The translations under genes were made by a program, and so were the position numbers. Below the pieces are notes generated by a model. It was not told the origin of the DNA. It did no database searches and saw only the letters and a program-made list of their open reading frames with translations. From Atopobium sp. (GTDB lineage Bacteria; Actinomycetota; Coriobacteriia; Coriobacteriales; Atopobiaceae): DNA of 19,415 nucleotides. Location of the stretch: positions 1-19,415 of the forward strand of contig JABZHC010000016.1 in the NCBI GenBank assembly GCA_015259035.1. Reading direction: 5' to 3'. Shown here piece after piece: positions 7,032-13,560 of the stretch; position 1 is the first letter of the stretch; each line of letters begins with the position of its first letter.

Positions 7032-8315
7032 ATGCTTGATATCAAATTTGTGCGCGAGAATCCTGACCTCGTAGATAAGTCTTGCGAGTCCAGGCAAAAC
7101 GCCCATTGGGATCGCGAGAAATTCTTTGAGCTTGACGAGGAACGCAGAAGCGTAATTGCTGAGGTTGAGTCTCTTCAGGCAGAGCGTAACGCTGTTTCTA
7201 AGCAGATTGGCCTTCTTATGCGTGAGGGCAAGAAGGAAGAGGCTGAGGCAGCTAAAGAGCAGGTAGCAGCTAATAAAGACCGCATCGCAGAGCTTGACCA
7301 GCGTCGCGGAGAGGTTGAGGAGGAGCTTACGGCTCTTGTCGCAGCTATTCCAAACATTCCAGACGCATCAGTTCCTTACGGCAAGGACGATTCCGACAAC
7401 CCTGAGGTCCGCAAGTGGGGAGAGCCAACTCAGTTTGATTTTGAGCCAAAAGCACACTGGGATCTTGGACCTGAGCTGGGCATGATTGACTTTGATCGTG
7501 GCGTAAAGCTTGCGGGAACTCGTTTCTATCTGCTTGGCGGCATGGGTGCTCGTATGGAGCGCGCGCTTATCAACTTTATGATTGATACGCACAACCAGGC
7601 AGGATTCAAAGAGTGGTGGCCACCAGTTATTACAAATCAGGATTCCCTGTTTGGTACCGGCCAGCTTCCTAAGTTTGAAGAGGACCTCTACCACGTTCAG
7701 CCTGATCTCTACCTGATTCCAACTGCTGAGGTTCAGCTTACCAACATTCACCGTGACGAGATTCTGGATGCATCTCAGCTTCCTCTGCTCTACACCGCAT
7801 TTACCCCATGCTTCCGTGAGGAGGCAGGTTCAGCTGGTCGAGATACCCGCGGCATCATTCGCGTTCACCAGTTTGACAAGGTAGAGATGGTCAAGTTTGC
7901 AAAGCCTGAGGATTCCATGAATCAGCTTGAGTCCATGGTTCAGGAAGCCGAGAAGATCCTTCAGCTCCTGGGTCTTCCTTATCACGTGGTAACTCTCTGC
8001 ACTGGTGATATTGGCTTCTCTGCATGCAAGTGCTACGACATTGAGGTTTGGCTCCCAAGCTATAACGCATACAAGGAGATTTCTTCCTGCTCCAACTGCT
8101 GGGATTTCCAGGCACGTCGTGCAAATATCCGCTATAAGGATCCAGCAGAGTTCAAGGGCACCCGTCTGGTTCATACGCTTAACGGTTCTGGTCTTGCAGT
8201 TGGTCGTACTATGGCTGCAATTATGGAGAATTATCAGAACGCAGATGGCTCCGTTACCGTACCCGAGGCGCTTCGTCCTTACATGGGTGGTATCGAGGTT
8301 ATTCGCCCAGAATAG
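7032..8315 (+). CDS. serS: Seryl-tRNA synthetase
   Basis: Class II synthetase that charges tRNA-Ser (and tRNA-Sec where present) with serine in the cytoplasm. At 427 aa it has the usual length. The N-terminal arm (about 28-105) is a long antiparallel coiled coil rich in Glu, Lys and Arg that grips the long variable arm of tRNA-Ser. The catalytic core shows IPTAEV (229-234), motif 2 FREEAGSAGRDTRGIIRVHQ (261-280), the serine-binding EISSCSNCWDFQARR, and motif 3 LNGSGLAVGRTMAAIMENYQ (383-402). ATG is preceded by AAGGAG at a good spacing. The leader is short, with no T-box. A tRNA-Ser gene lies 0.7 kb downstream on the other strand; that is closeness, not an operon. Confidence 0.98.
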   Translation: MLDIKFVRENPDLVDKSCESRQNAHWDREKFFELDEERRSVIAEVESLQAERNAVSKQIGLLMREGKKEEAEAAKEQVAANKDRIAELDQRRGEVEEELTALVAAIPNIPDASVPYGKDDSDNPEVRKWGEPTQFDFEPKAHWDLGPELGMIDFDRGVKLAGTRFYLLGGMGARMERALINFMIDTHNQAGFKEWWPPVITNQDSLFGTGQLPKFEEDLYHVQPDLYLIPTAEVQLTNIHRDEILDASQLPLLYTAFTPCFREEAGSAGRDTRGIIRVHQFDKVEMVKFAKPEDSMNQLESMVQEAEKILQLLGLPYHVVTLCTGDIGFSACKCYDIEVWLPSYNAYKEISSCSNCWDFQARRANIRYKDPAEFKGTRLVHTLNGSGLAVGRTMAAIMENYQNADGSVTVPEALRPYMGGIEVIRPE

Positions 8316-8350
8316 TTTCTCTTTTTAATCAAAACTGATTCAATTCTTGA

Positions 8351-8387
8351 AGTGGTCTTCTACAGAATTGTGGAGACCATTTCTTTT
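8351..8387 (+). terminator. Intrinsic terminator of serS
   Basis: A hairpin with stem TGGTCTTC/GGAGACCA (8353-8360 with 8372-8379, one G-U pair; two more weak pairs outside) is followed by the T-rich tail TTCTTTTA. It lies 35 nt after the serS stop and separates it from the next gene's promoter. Confidence 0.7.
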
Positions 8388-8390
8388 AGT

Positions 8391-8418
8391 GATTTATAGA
8401 ACATATGTTCTATAAATC
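8391..8418. promoter_or_regulatory. 28-bp perfect palindrome with SOS (LexA) box core
   Basis: Positions 8391-8418 read identically on both strands. The centre, AGAACATATGTTCT, contains GAAC-N4-GTTC, the site bound by LexA in Firmicutes and Actinobacteria; the ATAT spacer also equals the best-known Gram-positive consensus core. The palindrome ends 3 nt before a TATACT hexamer (8422-8427), so it covers the -35 region of the promoter of the 106-aa gene, the right place for a repressor. The outer arms (GATTTAT/ATAAATC) go beyond a normal LexA site, so a dedicated repressor is the main alternative. Confidence 0.7.
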
Positions 8419-8421
8419 GGC

Positions 8422-8427
8422 TATACT
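8422..8427 (+). promoter_or_regulatory. Putative -10 box of the 106-aa orphan gene
   Basis: TATACT lies 30 nt before the ATG at 8458. No good -35 hexamer is visible at 16-18 nt upstream; that stretch falls inside the 28-bp palindrome. This fits a weak or regulated promoter occluded by a bound repressor. Confidence 0.45.
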
Positions 8428-8457
8428 TGTGGCTAGCAAAAGAAGAAAGAGGTAGCT

Positions 8458-8778
8458 ATGAAAGGTTTGGTAGAGGTACAAAAAGATATTGTAGTACGGC
8501 AGTTTGTGCAGGGTAGTGCAGCAGAAATTGGATTTGGTCACAAAGAGTTTTATTCAGAAATCCATATAGCACCAGAGCAACTTGCAGCTTTAAGAAAATG
8601 GATTTCAGACCACGGCAGGGTGGGTTTAAAAGACTTAGGTCCACAAGAATATCTTGAGGTCATCATGGCAGAAACATGTATGGCTGAGGTAATGGATGAG
8701 CTTGATGAAGCCGGCATTTCTTACCGTTATTTATATGCTAACTCTGCTGGTGAAGTAGCTTTAAGACCAGGTAGATAA
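8458..8778 (+). CDS. Orphan 106-aa protein, possible SOS-regulated gene, unknown function
   Basis: I do not recognise this protein. It is soluble (no signal peptide, no membrane helix) and acidic in its second half, with a helix-prone stretch from LGPQEYLEVIMAETCMAEVM to DELDEAGI. The first part (VEVQKDIVVRQFVQGSAAEI) looks beta-like. ATG is preceded by AAAGAGG at a spacing of 6. The gene is more AT-rich in feel and codon use than serS (AAA, TTA, AGA, GTA are common), so recent acquisition is possible. It sits alone between serS and tRNA genes, behind a LexA-like palindrome. An SOS effector or a self-regulating small DNA-binding protein are both open; unlike the known division inhibitors YneA and SidA it has no membrane helix. 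Confidence 0.7.
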   Translation: MKGLVEVQKDIVVRQFVQGSAAEIGFGHKEFYSEIHIAPEQLAALRKWISDHGRVGLKDLGPQEYLEVIMAETCMAEVMDELDEAGISYRYLYANSAGEVALRPGR

Positions 8779-8779
8779 T

Positions 8780-8803
8780 AAAAAAGAGCTCCCGAAGGAG
8801 CTC
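8780..8803 (-). terminator. Intrinsic terminator of tRNA-Arg
   Basis: A perfect 7-bp stem GAGCTCC/GGAGCTC with tetraloop CGAA on the plus strand (TTCG on the minus strand) has six A on its left, which become the U-run of a minus-strand transcript. It follows tRNA-Arg. It lacks a T-run for the plus-strand gene ending at 8778. Confidence 0.9.
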
Positions 8804-8814
8804 CTAAGTTCAAG

Positions 8815-8891
8815 TGGTGCGGCGTATAGGATTCGAACCTATGACGCCCTGATTCGTAGTCAGGTCCTCTATCCAGCTGAGGTAACGCCGC
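8815..8891 (-). tRNA. tRNA-Arg (anticodon ACG)
   Basis: On the minus strand the acceptor GCGGCGT pairs with ACGCCGC, with discriminator A and encoded CCA. The anticodon arm CCTGA-CTACGAA-TCAGG gives ACG, expected to be edited to ICG to read CGU/CGC/CGA. D arm and T arm (GGTTCGAAT) are normal; 77 nt in all. Confidence 0.97.
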
Positions 8892-8903
8892 GTGCAAGTA
8901 GAT

Positions 8904-8932
8904 AGAATGCCATTTTCCAGTTAAAAATGCAA
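8904..8932 (-). promoter_or_regulatory. Weak putative promoter of tRNA-Arg
   Basis: On the minus strand TTGCAT (8927-8932) and CATTCT (8904-8909) are 17 nt apart, with the tRNA 5' end 13 nt after the -10 box. The -10 hexamer is a poor match, so this is a weak call based mainly on spacing. Confidence 0.35.
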
Positions 8933-8964
8933 GACTAATCTTAGAAAAAGTTCTTCTTGGTAAG

Positions 8965-8994
8965 AAAAAAGCTCGTTGCAGAGGTGCAACGAGC
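8965..8994 (-). terminator. Intrinsic terminator of tRNA-Ser
   Basis: Stem GCTCGTTGCA/TGCAACGAGC (8971-8980 with 8985-8994) and a 4-nt loop are followed on the minus strand by six T (8970-8965). It lies just after tRNA-Ser and upstream of tRNA-Arg, so the two tRNAs are separate units. Confidence 0.9.
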
Positions 8995-9003
8995 GGAAAA
9001 TTC

Positions 9004-9094
9004 TGGCGGAGAGCTGGGGATTCGAACCCCAGATGGGCTTGGGGCCCATACTCGCTTAGCAGGCGAGCACCTTCGGCCTCTCGGTCAGCTCTCC
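9004..9094 (-). tRNA. tRNA-Ser (anticodon GCT)
   Basis: On the minus strand the acceptor GGAGAGC pairs with GCTCTCC, with discriminator G (usual for serine tRNAs) and encoded CCA. The anticodon arm CTCGC-CTGCTAA-GCGAG gives GCT, reading AGU/AGC. A long variable arm (TATGGGCCCCAAGCCCAT) is present, the identity element recognised by the SerS arm. Confidence 0.97.
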
Positions 9095-9111
9095 AAAATG
9101 GGTGCTTGAGA

Positions 9112-9140
9112 ATGATACCCCGAACTGGCGTCACTCACAA
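9112..9140 (-). promoter_or_regulatory. Promoter of tRNA-Ser
   Basis: On the minus strand TTGTGA (9135-9140) and TATCAT (9112-9117) are spaced by exactly 17 nt. The predicted start is about 10 nt before the tRNA 5' end at 9094. This is a good sigma-70-type match. It lies immediately after the gluQ stop. Confidence 0.65.
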
Positions 9141-9149
9141 TAAGACATT

Positions 9150-10085
9150 TTACAAAACATGTGAAAAATGCTCAACAACCACGTTTTCTCGGTGAGCGCG
9201 AAGTGTCTCCCAAGAAAAACGATTTGCAATTTGTACTGCGGAAAGAGGCTCGTTCTCTTTTGTGAGGCCTACGCAATAAGCAAGAAAGCCAAGAATCTCT
9301 TCTGGTGTTTTTCCTTGGGATCTAAGGACGCCAAGGTCTAGATCATGATTGCGCTTTGAAAGTCGCCTACCATCAGGCGCAACAAGTAAGGGGAGGTGTG
9401 CGTACGTGGGATGAGAAAGACCAAGCACGTCTTGCAAATAAAGCTGCCTAGGAGTTGAGGAAAGAAGATCTGATCCTCTGACCACTTCAGTTATGCCCAT
9501 ATCAGCATCGTCTACTACCACGGCAAGCTGATAGGCAAAGACGCCATCTGCACGTTGAACAATAAAGTCCCCGCATAATTCAGCAAGGTTTTGTGATGTA
9601 GAACCGTAGACCTTATCTTCAAACGCGTAAATCTTATTAGGAACGTGTATACGTGTTGCTGGAATTTTATGGGCTGAGAGCTCATTACGCTCAGGTTGGC
9701 TGAGGTTGCGGCAAGTTCCTGCATAGACATACGTGCCATCACTTGCATGTGGAGCTTGAGCAGCATGTAAGTCTGCTCGGGAGCAAAAGCAGGGATACAA
9801 GAGTCCCTGCTGCTTCAAATCTAAAAGAGCTTCTTGGTAGAGCTCTGTACGCTTGCTTTGGTAATACGGACCTTTGTCCCAAGTTAGTCCCAGCCACTGT
9901 AAATCATCAAGGAGGAGGGAGGTGTATTGAGGATTATGAGCACGAATATCTAAGTCTTCGATGCGAAGAATAAGACTACCATTTTGGGAATGAACGCTGG
10001 CCCAAGCCATAAGGGCTGAGAAAACGTTACCCAGATGCATTCTTCCAGAAGGTGTGGGCGCAAATCTTCCAACGCAGGATCTCAT
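9150..10085 (-). CDS. gluQ: Glutamyl-Q tRNA(Asp) synthetase
   Basis: GluQRS attaches glutamate to queuosine at position 34 of tRNA-Asp; it resembles the catalytic half of GluRS without an anticodon-binding domain, and its 311 aa fit. The sequence shows the HIGH-type motif GRMHLGN (14-20), the Glu-binding LILRIEDLD (38-46), a zinc site CFC...Y...C (C99, C101, Y121, C125) and the KMSKS-type loop RRLSKRNHDLD (240-250). The last segment (EEILGFLAYCVGL) is also family-like. ATG at 10085 has AGGAG 9 nt upstream, inside the end of the acetyltransferase gene 2 nt away, so the two form an operon. It is absent from many Gram-positives but common in actinobacteria. Confidence 0.94.
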   Translation of the reverse strand: MRSCVGRFAPTPSGRMHLGNVFSALMAWASVHSQNGSLILRIEDLDIRAHNPQYTSLLLDDLQWLGLTWDKGPYYQSKRTELYQEALLDLKQQGLLYPCFCSRADLHAAQAPHASDGTYVYAGTCRNLSQPERNELSAHKIPATRIHVPNKIYAFEDKVYGSTSQNLAELCGDFIVQRADGVFAYQLAVVVDDADMGITEVVRGSDLLSSTPRQLYLQDVLGLSHPTYAHLPLLVAPDGRRLSKRNHDLDLGVLRSQGKTPEEILGFLAYCVGLTKENEPLSAVQIANRFSWETLRAHRENVVVEHFSHVL

Positions 10086-10087
10086 TC

Positions 10088-10717
10088 TTAGAGATCTCCT
10101 GCATAGATATAGGCAAAGCCGAAGTCTTGTCCATCCGCTTTAATCGGAGCCTTATCTTTACAGGTAAGACCCTTGTGTTGGTAGAAACTAATGTCGCAGT
10201 CATCATCTGTTGCAAGGAAGTAATGCTTAGCTCCTTGCTCTTTCAAAAAACTGATCATATAGGAGAAGAGCATGCCGCCGACACCTTCTCCTTGAGCAGC
10301 AGGACTTACGCAGAATAGTGTAATTTCCCATTTAGGAGTTTTGACTCCTTCATTCCAGTATTTGTGAATCAGGTTTGATTCGACGACACCAAAGGCTTCA
10401 TAGCCCTCAAAGTCTTTCTGGCTTAAGAGCTTTTTAGCTGTAATGGTTGAGGCGTTTTCAAGCTCAACCCATTTCTGCTTATCTTCTGGATCTTCTCCGT
10501 TGGAGCAGAAAATAAAGCCGAGAACTGTATTTCCGCTTTTTGCTACAAAGCGATGAGTTGAAACACCAATGTAGTAAGAAATATCAATGGTAGCCAGAGA
10601 CCTACTGGTTTCTTTAGATTCATCGCCGTCCAAGTACCAGACGCGCTCAACGATTGAGATAAGTTCTGGTAAGTCTGTATCTTCGAAGGGGACTATGATT
10701 GGAGTATCGGTAGACAT
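10088..10717 (-). CDS. GNAT-family N-acetyltransferase
   Basis: This 209-aa protein has a GNAT fold. The acetyl-CoA site motif A lies near 138-157: ITLFCVSPAAQGEGVGGMLF, with the Q-x-x-G-x-G/A pyrophosphate loop QGEGVG. Motif B follows: HYFLATDDDCDISFYQHKGL. The N-terminal half (about 1-75: beta-alpha-alpha-beta with VERVWYL and VLGFIFCS) is typical of the family. The substrate cannot be read from sequence. A middle segment (about 77-125) is an insertion of charged helices before motif A. ATG at 10717 has AAGGA upstream. It lies 2 nt ahead of gluQ in one operon, and its promoter must lie in the spacer shared with purH. Confidence 0.85.
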   Translation of the reverse strand: MSTDTPIIVPFEDTDLPELISIVERVWYLDGDESKETSRSLATIDISYYIGVSTHRFVAKSGNTVLGFIFCSNGEDPEDKQKWVELENASTITAKKLLSQKDFEGYEAFGVVESNLIHKYWNEGVKTPKWEITLFCVSPAAQGEGVGGMLFSYMISFLKEQGAKHYFLATDDDCDISFYQHKGLTCKDKAPIKADGQDFGFAYIYAGDL

Positions 10718-10858
10718 ATGAAATAGTTCCTTTCATGCGTTTTTATAGCGGAAGATTATAGAATAGTTTCAAGTTTGTTTACATCTAGTACGTAGTGTTT
10801 TGCAGCTGATAGGCTGTAGGTGTTTCTGATAGTAAGTGTCAAACACAAAGGAGCGGCA

Positions 10859-12448
10859 ATGGCTGAAGCCCCTATCAAACGTGCGCTAATCTCGGTAACA
10901 GACAAAACGGGTATTGTTGAATTTGCACAGGCTCTTACTAAAGAGTTTGGTGTAGAGGTAATTTCAACAGGTGGAACCGCAAAAATCCTTGAAGAGGCTG
11001 GCGTTCCTGTAATCCCCATTGAGTCCTATACCGGATTTCCAGAGATGATGGACGGCCGCGTTAAAACATTGCATCCTCGCGTCCATGGTGGCCTCTTATG
11101 TCGCAGAGATAATCCCGGTCATGTTGCAGATGCAGAGAACAATGGTATCGGCATGATTGACCTGGTCTGCGTTAACCTTTATGAGTTTGAGAAGACCGTA
11201 GCTGATCCATCAGTGACTCTAGAAAATGCAATTGAGCACATCGATATTGGCGGACCTTCAATGCTCCGCTCTGCTGCAAAGAATAATGACTTCGTTACGG
11301 TTGTTGTTGATCCAGCAGATTATGGTCGTGTTCTTGATGAGATACGTTCCCATGACGGTGCAACTACAAGGGCTTCTCGCCAGCAACTTGCTTTGAAGGT
11401 ATTTAAGACAACAGCTGCATACGATGGCGCTATTGCCGCATACCTTTCTGGCGTAGTTGAATCAGAGCAGAGTAAATTCCCAGAGACTTTGCTGGTAAAG
11501 GCAACAAAAGAGCAGGATCTTCGTTATGGAGAAAATCCTCAGCAGTCCGCAGCGTTTTACAAGATGCCTGGCGCACCTGCACACTCTTTAGCAAACGCTC
11601 AGCAGCTTCAGGGCAAGCCTTTGTCTTACAACAATTTGCTGGATACTGATGCAGCTTGGGCGGCTGTTCGTGAGTTTGATGATCCATCAGTCATTATTTT
11701 GAAACACCAGAATCCCTGTGGCTCTGCAACGGCAGAAAATGTTGTTGAGGCATACGATCGAGCATTTGCTTGTGATCCACTGTCTGCCTTTGGCGGAATT
11801 ATTGCAGTAAATAGAGAAGTTCCGCTGGAGTTTGTTGAGCACTTTGCAGATATCAATAAGCAGTTTGTTGAGGTTCTTATTGCACCAAGCTTCACAGAAG
11901 AGGCTCTTGAGCGCCTGTCAAAGAGAACCAATCTCCGCGTCTTAGCTACGGGCGGAATCGATAGAAGCCGTGAACTTGAAATGAGAACTGTTGACGGCGG
12001 ACTGTTGGTGCAAGACCTTGATCATGCAGATGAAACCGCAGAGAGCTTTGAGGTTGTTACTAAGCGTCAACCAACTCCAGAAGAGCTGAATGATTTGGTA
12101 TTTGCTTGGAAAGTTTGTAAGACCGTTAAGTCAAACGCTATTTTGGTTGCAAAAGATCAAGCTGGAATTGGCATGGGACCAGGCCAGCCAAACCGTGTTG
12201 ACGCCGCTCTTCTCGCGTGCGAGCGAGCTGAAGCAGCTTGCGAACGCATGGGAATTGATTCAAAGAATCTTGTGGCTGCATCCGACGCGTTTTTCCCATT
12301 CCGAGATAACGTTGATACCTTGGCAGCCCATGGCGTAACAGCCATTATTCAGCCAGGCGGATCAGTCAGAGATGATGAGTCTATTGCTGCTTGTGATGAG
12401 TATGGTATTGCAATGGTGTTTACAGGAAAGCGACACTTTAGGCACTAG
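10859..12448 (+). CDS. purH: Bifunctional AICAR transformylase/IMP cyclohydrolase
   Basis: PurH does the last two steps of de novo IMP synthesis: formyl transfer from 10-formyl-THF to AICAR, then ring closure. The N-terminal cyclohydrolase part has RALISVTDKTGIVEFAQAL, STGGTA and GRVKTLHPRVHGGLL; the transformylase has the catalytic KHQNPCG (K282, H283) and DPLSAFGGIIAVNREV. The C-terminus ends with PGGSVRDDE and VFTGKRHFRH. The length (529 aa) is normal. I chose ATG at 10859 because AAAGGAG sits 5 nt upstream and MAEAPIKRAL begins the conserved part; an in-frame ATG at 10820 lacks an SD site. I find no purine riboswitch in the leader. The next gene begins 53 nt downstream. Confidence 0.97.
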   Translation: MAEAPIKRALISVTDKTGIVEFAQALTKEFGVEVISTGGTAKILEEAGVPVIPIESYTGFPEMMDGRVKTLHPRVHGGLLCRRDNPGHVADAENNGIGMIDLVCVNLYEFEKTVADPSVTLENAIEHIDIGGPSMLRSAAKNNDFVTVVVDPADYGRVLDEIRSHDGATTRASRQQLALKVFKTTAAYDGAIAAYLSGVVESEQSKFPETLLVKATKEQDLRYGENPQQSAAFYKMPGAPAHSLANAQQLQGKPLSYNNLLDTDAAWAAVREFDDPSVIILKHQNPCGSATAENVVEAYDRAFACDPLSAFGGIIAVNREVPLEFVEHFADINKQFVEVLIAPSFTEEALERLSKRTNLRVLATGGIDRSRELEMRTVDGGLLVQDLDHADETAESFEVVTKRQPTPEELNDLVFAWKVCKTVKSNAILVAKDQAGIGMGPGQPNRVDAALLACERAEAACERMGIDSKNLVAASDAFFPFRDNVDTLAAHGVTAIIQPGGSVRDDESIAACDEYGIAMVFTGKRHFRH

Positions 12449-12449
12449 T

Positions 12450-12470
12450 CTGCTAAGCCGGGAATAGCAG
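12450..12470 (+). other. Short hairpin between purH and the next gene
   Basis: CTGCTA and TAGCAG (12450-12455 with 12465-12470) can pair around a 9-nt loop, followed by TTCATTTCAT. It starts 2 nt after the purH stop. The tail is too poor in T for a confident terminator; it may be an mRNA-end or processing structure in a two-gene unit. Confidence 0.35.
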
Positions 12471-12501
12471 TTCATTTCATAAAAAGTTGGGGGAGGACAC
12501 T

Positions 12502-13164
12502 GTGGACCAGGAAGAGTTAGAAGCGGCTCAGAAGTTTGAGCTTGATAATCCAGAACTTGTTTGTCGTTGGAGACTGGCTGGAGGTGTTCTCCCTCTTGAT
12601 AACAGGCATTTACGTGCGCTGAGTAGACGAGTTGTTGCTCAAAAAGATGTTTCTCCGCATTTGATTGCTTGGGCTAAGCAGCACATTGAGGGAACGCTCA
12701 AAGAGGGATCGCAAGAATATCCAGACGGCGTTCTTATGATTTTGCTCGAGAGCAATGGTCAGGCCGCTATGACAGTTGGTCCTTACCAGTATTTAGAGGA
12801 GAGCTCTGTTCTATCTCTTGCGGGTCGCGCAAGAATTTCACAGCGAGAAGAGCAGCAAACCCATTGCGCACCAGAAGTGCTCTGGCTAGTGAAGGACGGA
12901 AAGCTTATCGCAGGTATCTCAGAAGAAAGCGTTCGATCAGGAGCCACAAGTCTGGTGCTTGATTTAGCGCAAACCCTGCATGAGCCAACTGAGTTTAATC
13001 CAGATGTTGTCGCACAGGTATTTGATGGAACCGCTGATTTTGATGAAGCCTTCCTTACTTCAGATGAGCACGGAGTCGTTTGTGCTTCTGATGCTCAAGG
13101 TGAGATAGGAGAGCGTTTCTTATTTGGTTATAAGAAGCTTTGCGAGATTAAAGCGGCCAAGTAA
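12502..13164 (+). CDS. Conserved-looking 220-aa protein of unknown function
   Basis: I do not recognise a family. The protein is soluble, without signal peptide or membrane helix, and acidic. It begins with a charged helix (DQEELEAAQKFELDNPELVC), then an Arg-rich part (NRHLRALSRRVVAQ), then beta-like stretches (GVLMILLESNGQAAMTVG, VLWLVKDGKLIAGI) and a helical, acidic end. I chose GTG at 12502 because GGAGG lies 5 nt before it; a TTG at 12487 is in frame but has its own coding overlap with that SD site. It is 53 nt after purH, same strand, so may share its transcript. Codon use is like that of purH, which supports a real core gene. Confidence 0.75.
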   Translation: MDQEELEAAQKFELDNPELVCRWRLAGGVLPLDNRHLRALSRRVVAQKDVSPHLIAWAKQHIEGTLKEGSQEYPDGVLMILLESNGQAAMTVGPYQYLEESSVLSLAGRARISQREEQQTHCAPEVLWLVKDGKLIAGISEESVRSGATSLVLDLAQTLHEPTEFNPDVVAQVFDGTADFDEAFLTSDEHGVVCASDAQGEIGERFLFGYKKLCEIKAAK

Positions 13165-13202
13165 TCAAAAGAGATATGACCCTAAAGTACGGCTATTAAA
13201 AG

Positions 13203-13242
13203 AGCACTCAACGTGCAGCAAGACTTCCGTGCGTTGAGTGCT
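13203..13242. terminator. Long hairpin after the 220-aa gene, possible terminator
   Basis: AGCACTCAACG pairs perfectly with CGTTGAGTGCT (11 bp, extendable by three more pairs with two wobbles) around a loop of about 12 nt. On the plus strand the tail (TACGTAAAAA) is poor in T; on the minus strand it is TCTTTTAAT. It may be an end-of-mRNA structure for the preceding gene rather than a classic terminator. Confidence 0.5.
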
Positions 13243-13351
13243 TACGTAAAAATTTGTCCAATTTTCAGACAGATGGCTGCTTGCGCACTTGAATATTTTG
13301 TCGATTTACAAAAAAGTTGCACTTTACTGTTATGTTTATTTTGCAATTCCG

Positions 13352-13381
13352 CAGGTAGAAAATCCTACCTGAAAATAGGTA
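13352..13381 (+). repeat. Overlapping alternative hairpins upstream of nifJ
   Basis: CAGGTAG (13352-13358) pairs with CTACCTG (13365-13371) around AAAATC. The same TACCT can instead pair with AGGTA at 13377-13381 around GAAAAT. The result is three copies of one unit in alternating orientation, upstream of the putative promoter. This fits a DNA operator array better than an RNA switch. Confidence 0.45.
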
Positions 13382-13403
13382 TTTATTGGCTCATATTTCT
13401 GAT

Positions 13404-13431
13404 TTGTTTCATTGTTTTTTTGCGCAATAAT
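13404..13431 (+). promoter_or_regulatory. Putative nifJ promoter
   Basis: TTGTTT (13404-13409) and AATAAT (13426-13431) are separated by 16 nt. The predicted start near 13438 would give a leader of about 120 nt. An imperfect inverted repeat, CGCAATAAT/ATTATGCG (13423-13445), covers the -10 box and start. The match is moderate, and other A/T-rich hexamers nearby could serve. Confidence 0.35.
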
Positions 13432-13526
13432 AAAAGCATTATGCGACCGCTGCCGGCCGAACTATGAAACTTGTTTCCGTAGTCACCCAGGGTCTACAGC
13501 TTTATTTTGGATCGCACAGACGCATA

Positions 13527-13542
13527 CTGTGAGAAATCACAG
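13527..13542 (+). promoter_or_regulatory. GAAA-capped hairpin/palindrome just upstream of the nifJ ribosome-binding site
   Basis: CTGTGA-GAAA-TCACAG is a perfect 6-bp inverted repeat ending 7 nt before the SD sequence AAGGAGAGG. As RNA it is a stem with a GNRA tetraloop, a form that often stabilises mRNA. As DNA it resembles TGTGA-TCACA operators but has a 4-nt spacer, not the 6 nt of CRP or Rex sites. Confidence 0.5.
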
Positions 13543-13560
13543 ATTAGGCAAGGAGAGGAA

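Larger units (their letters stand above)
13165..13560 (+). promoter_or_regulatory. 396-nt intergenic region and structured leader of nifJ
   Basis: No convincing gene lies here; an 84-codon frame (13213-13467) has no SD site and unnatural composition. The region holds, in order: a long hairpin (13203-13242), an AT-rich stretch, a 7-bp hairpin with an overlapping alternative (13352-13381), a putative promoter (13404-13431), an imperfect inverted repeat over its -10 box (13423-13445), and a GAAA-capped hairpin next to the nifJ SD site (13527-13542). Confidence 0.6.

Noticed and set aside
8815..9094. tRNA genes as an attachment site of an integrated element
   Set aside because: No integrase, no direct repeat of a tRNA 3' end and no mobile genes are visible nearby; the orphan gene alone is not enough.
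8727..9134. Minus-strand frame of 135 codons across the tRNA region
   Set aside because: It runs through two complete tRNA genes and two terminators, so it cannot be a normal gene.
10718..10858. Purine riboswitch ahead of purH
   Set aside because: I looked for the three-way junction sequences of the purine aptamer and found none in the 141-nt spacer.
13213..13467. 84-codon frame in the nifJ leader
   Set aside because: No SD site, runs from inside a hairpin through the putative promoter, and has a Cys/Phe/Leu-rich chance composition.
13527..13542. Rex or CRP/FNR operator before nifJ
   Set aside because: The half-sites TGTGA/TCACA are separated by 4 nt, not the 6 nt of Rex and CRP sites, and the site is 18 nt from the start codon. 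Kept only as a hairpin or unassigned palindrome.
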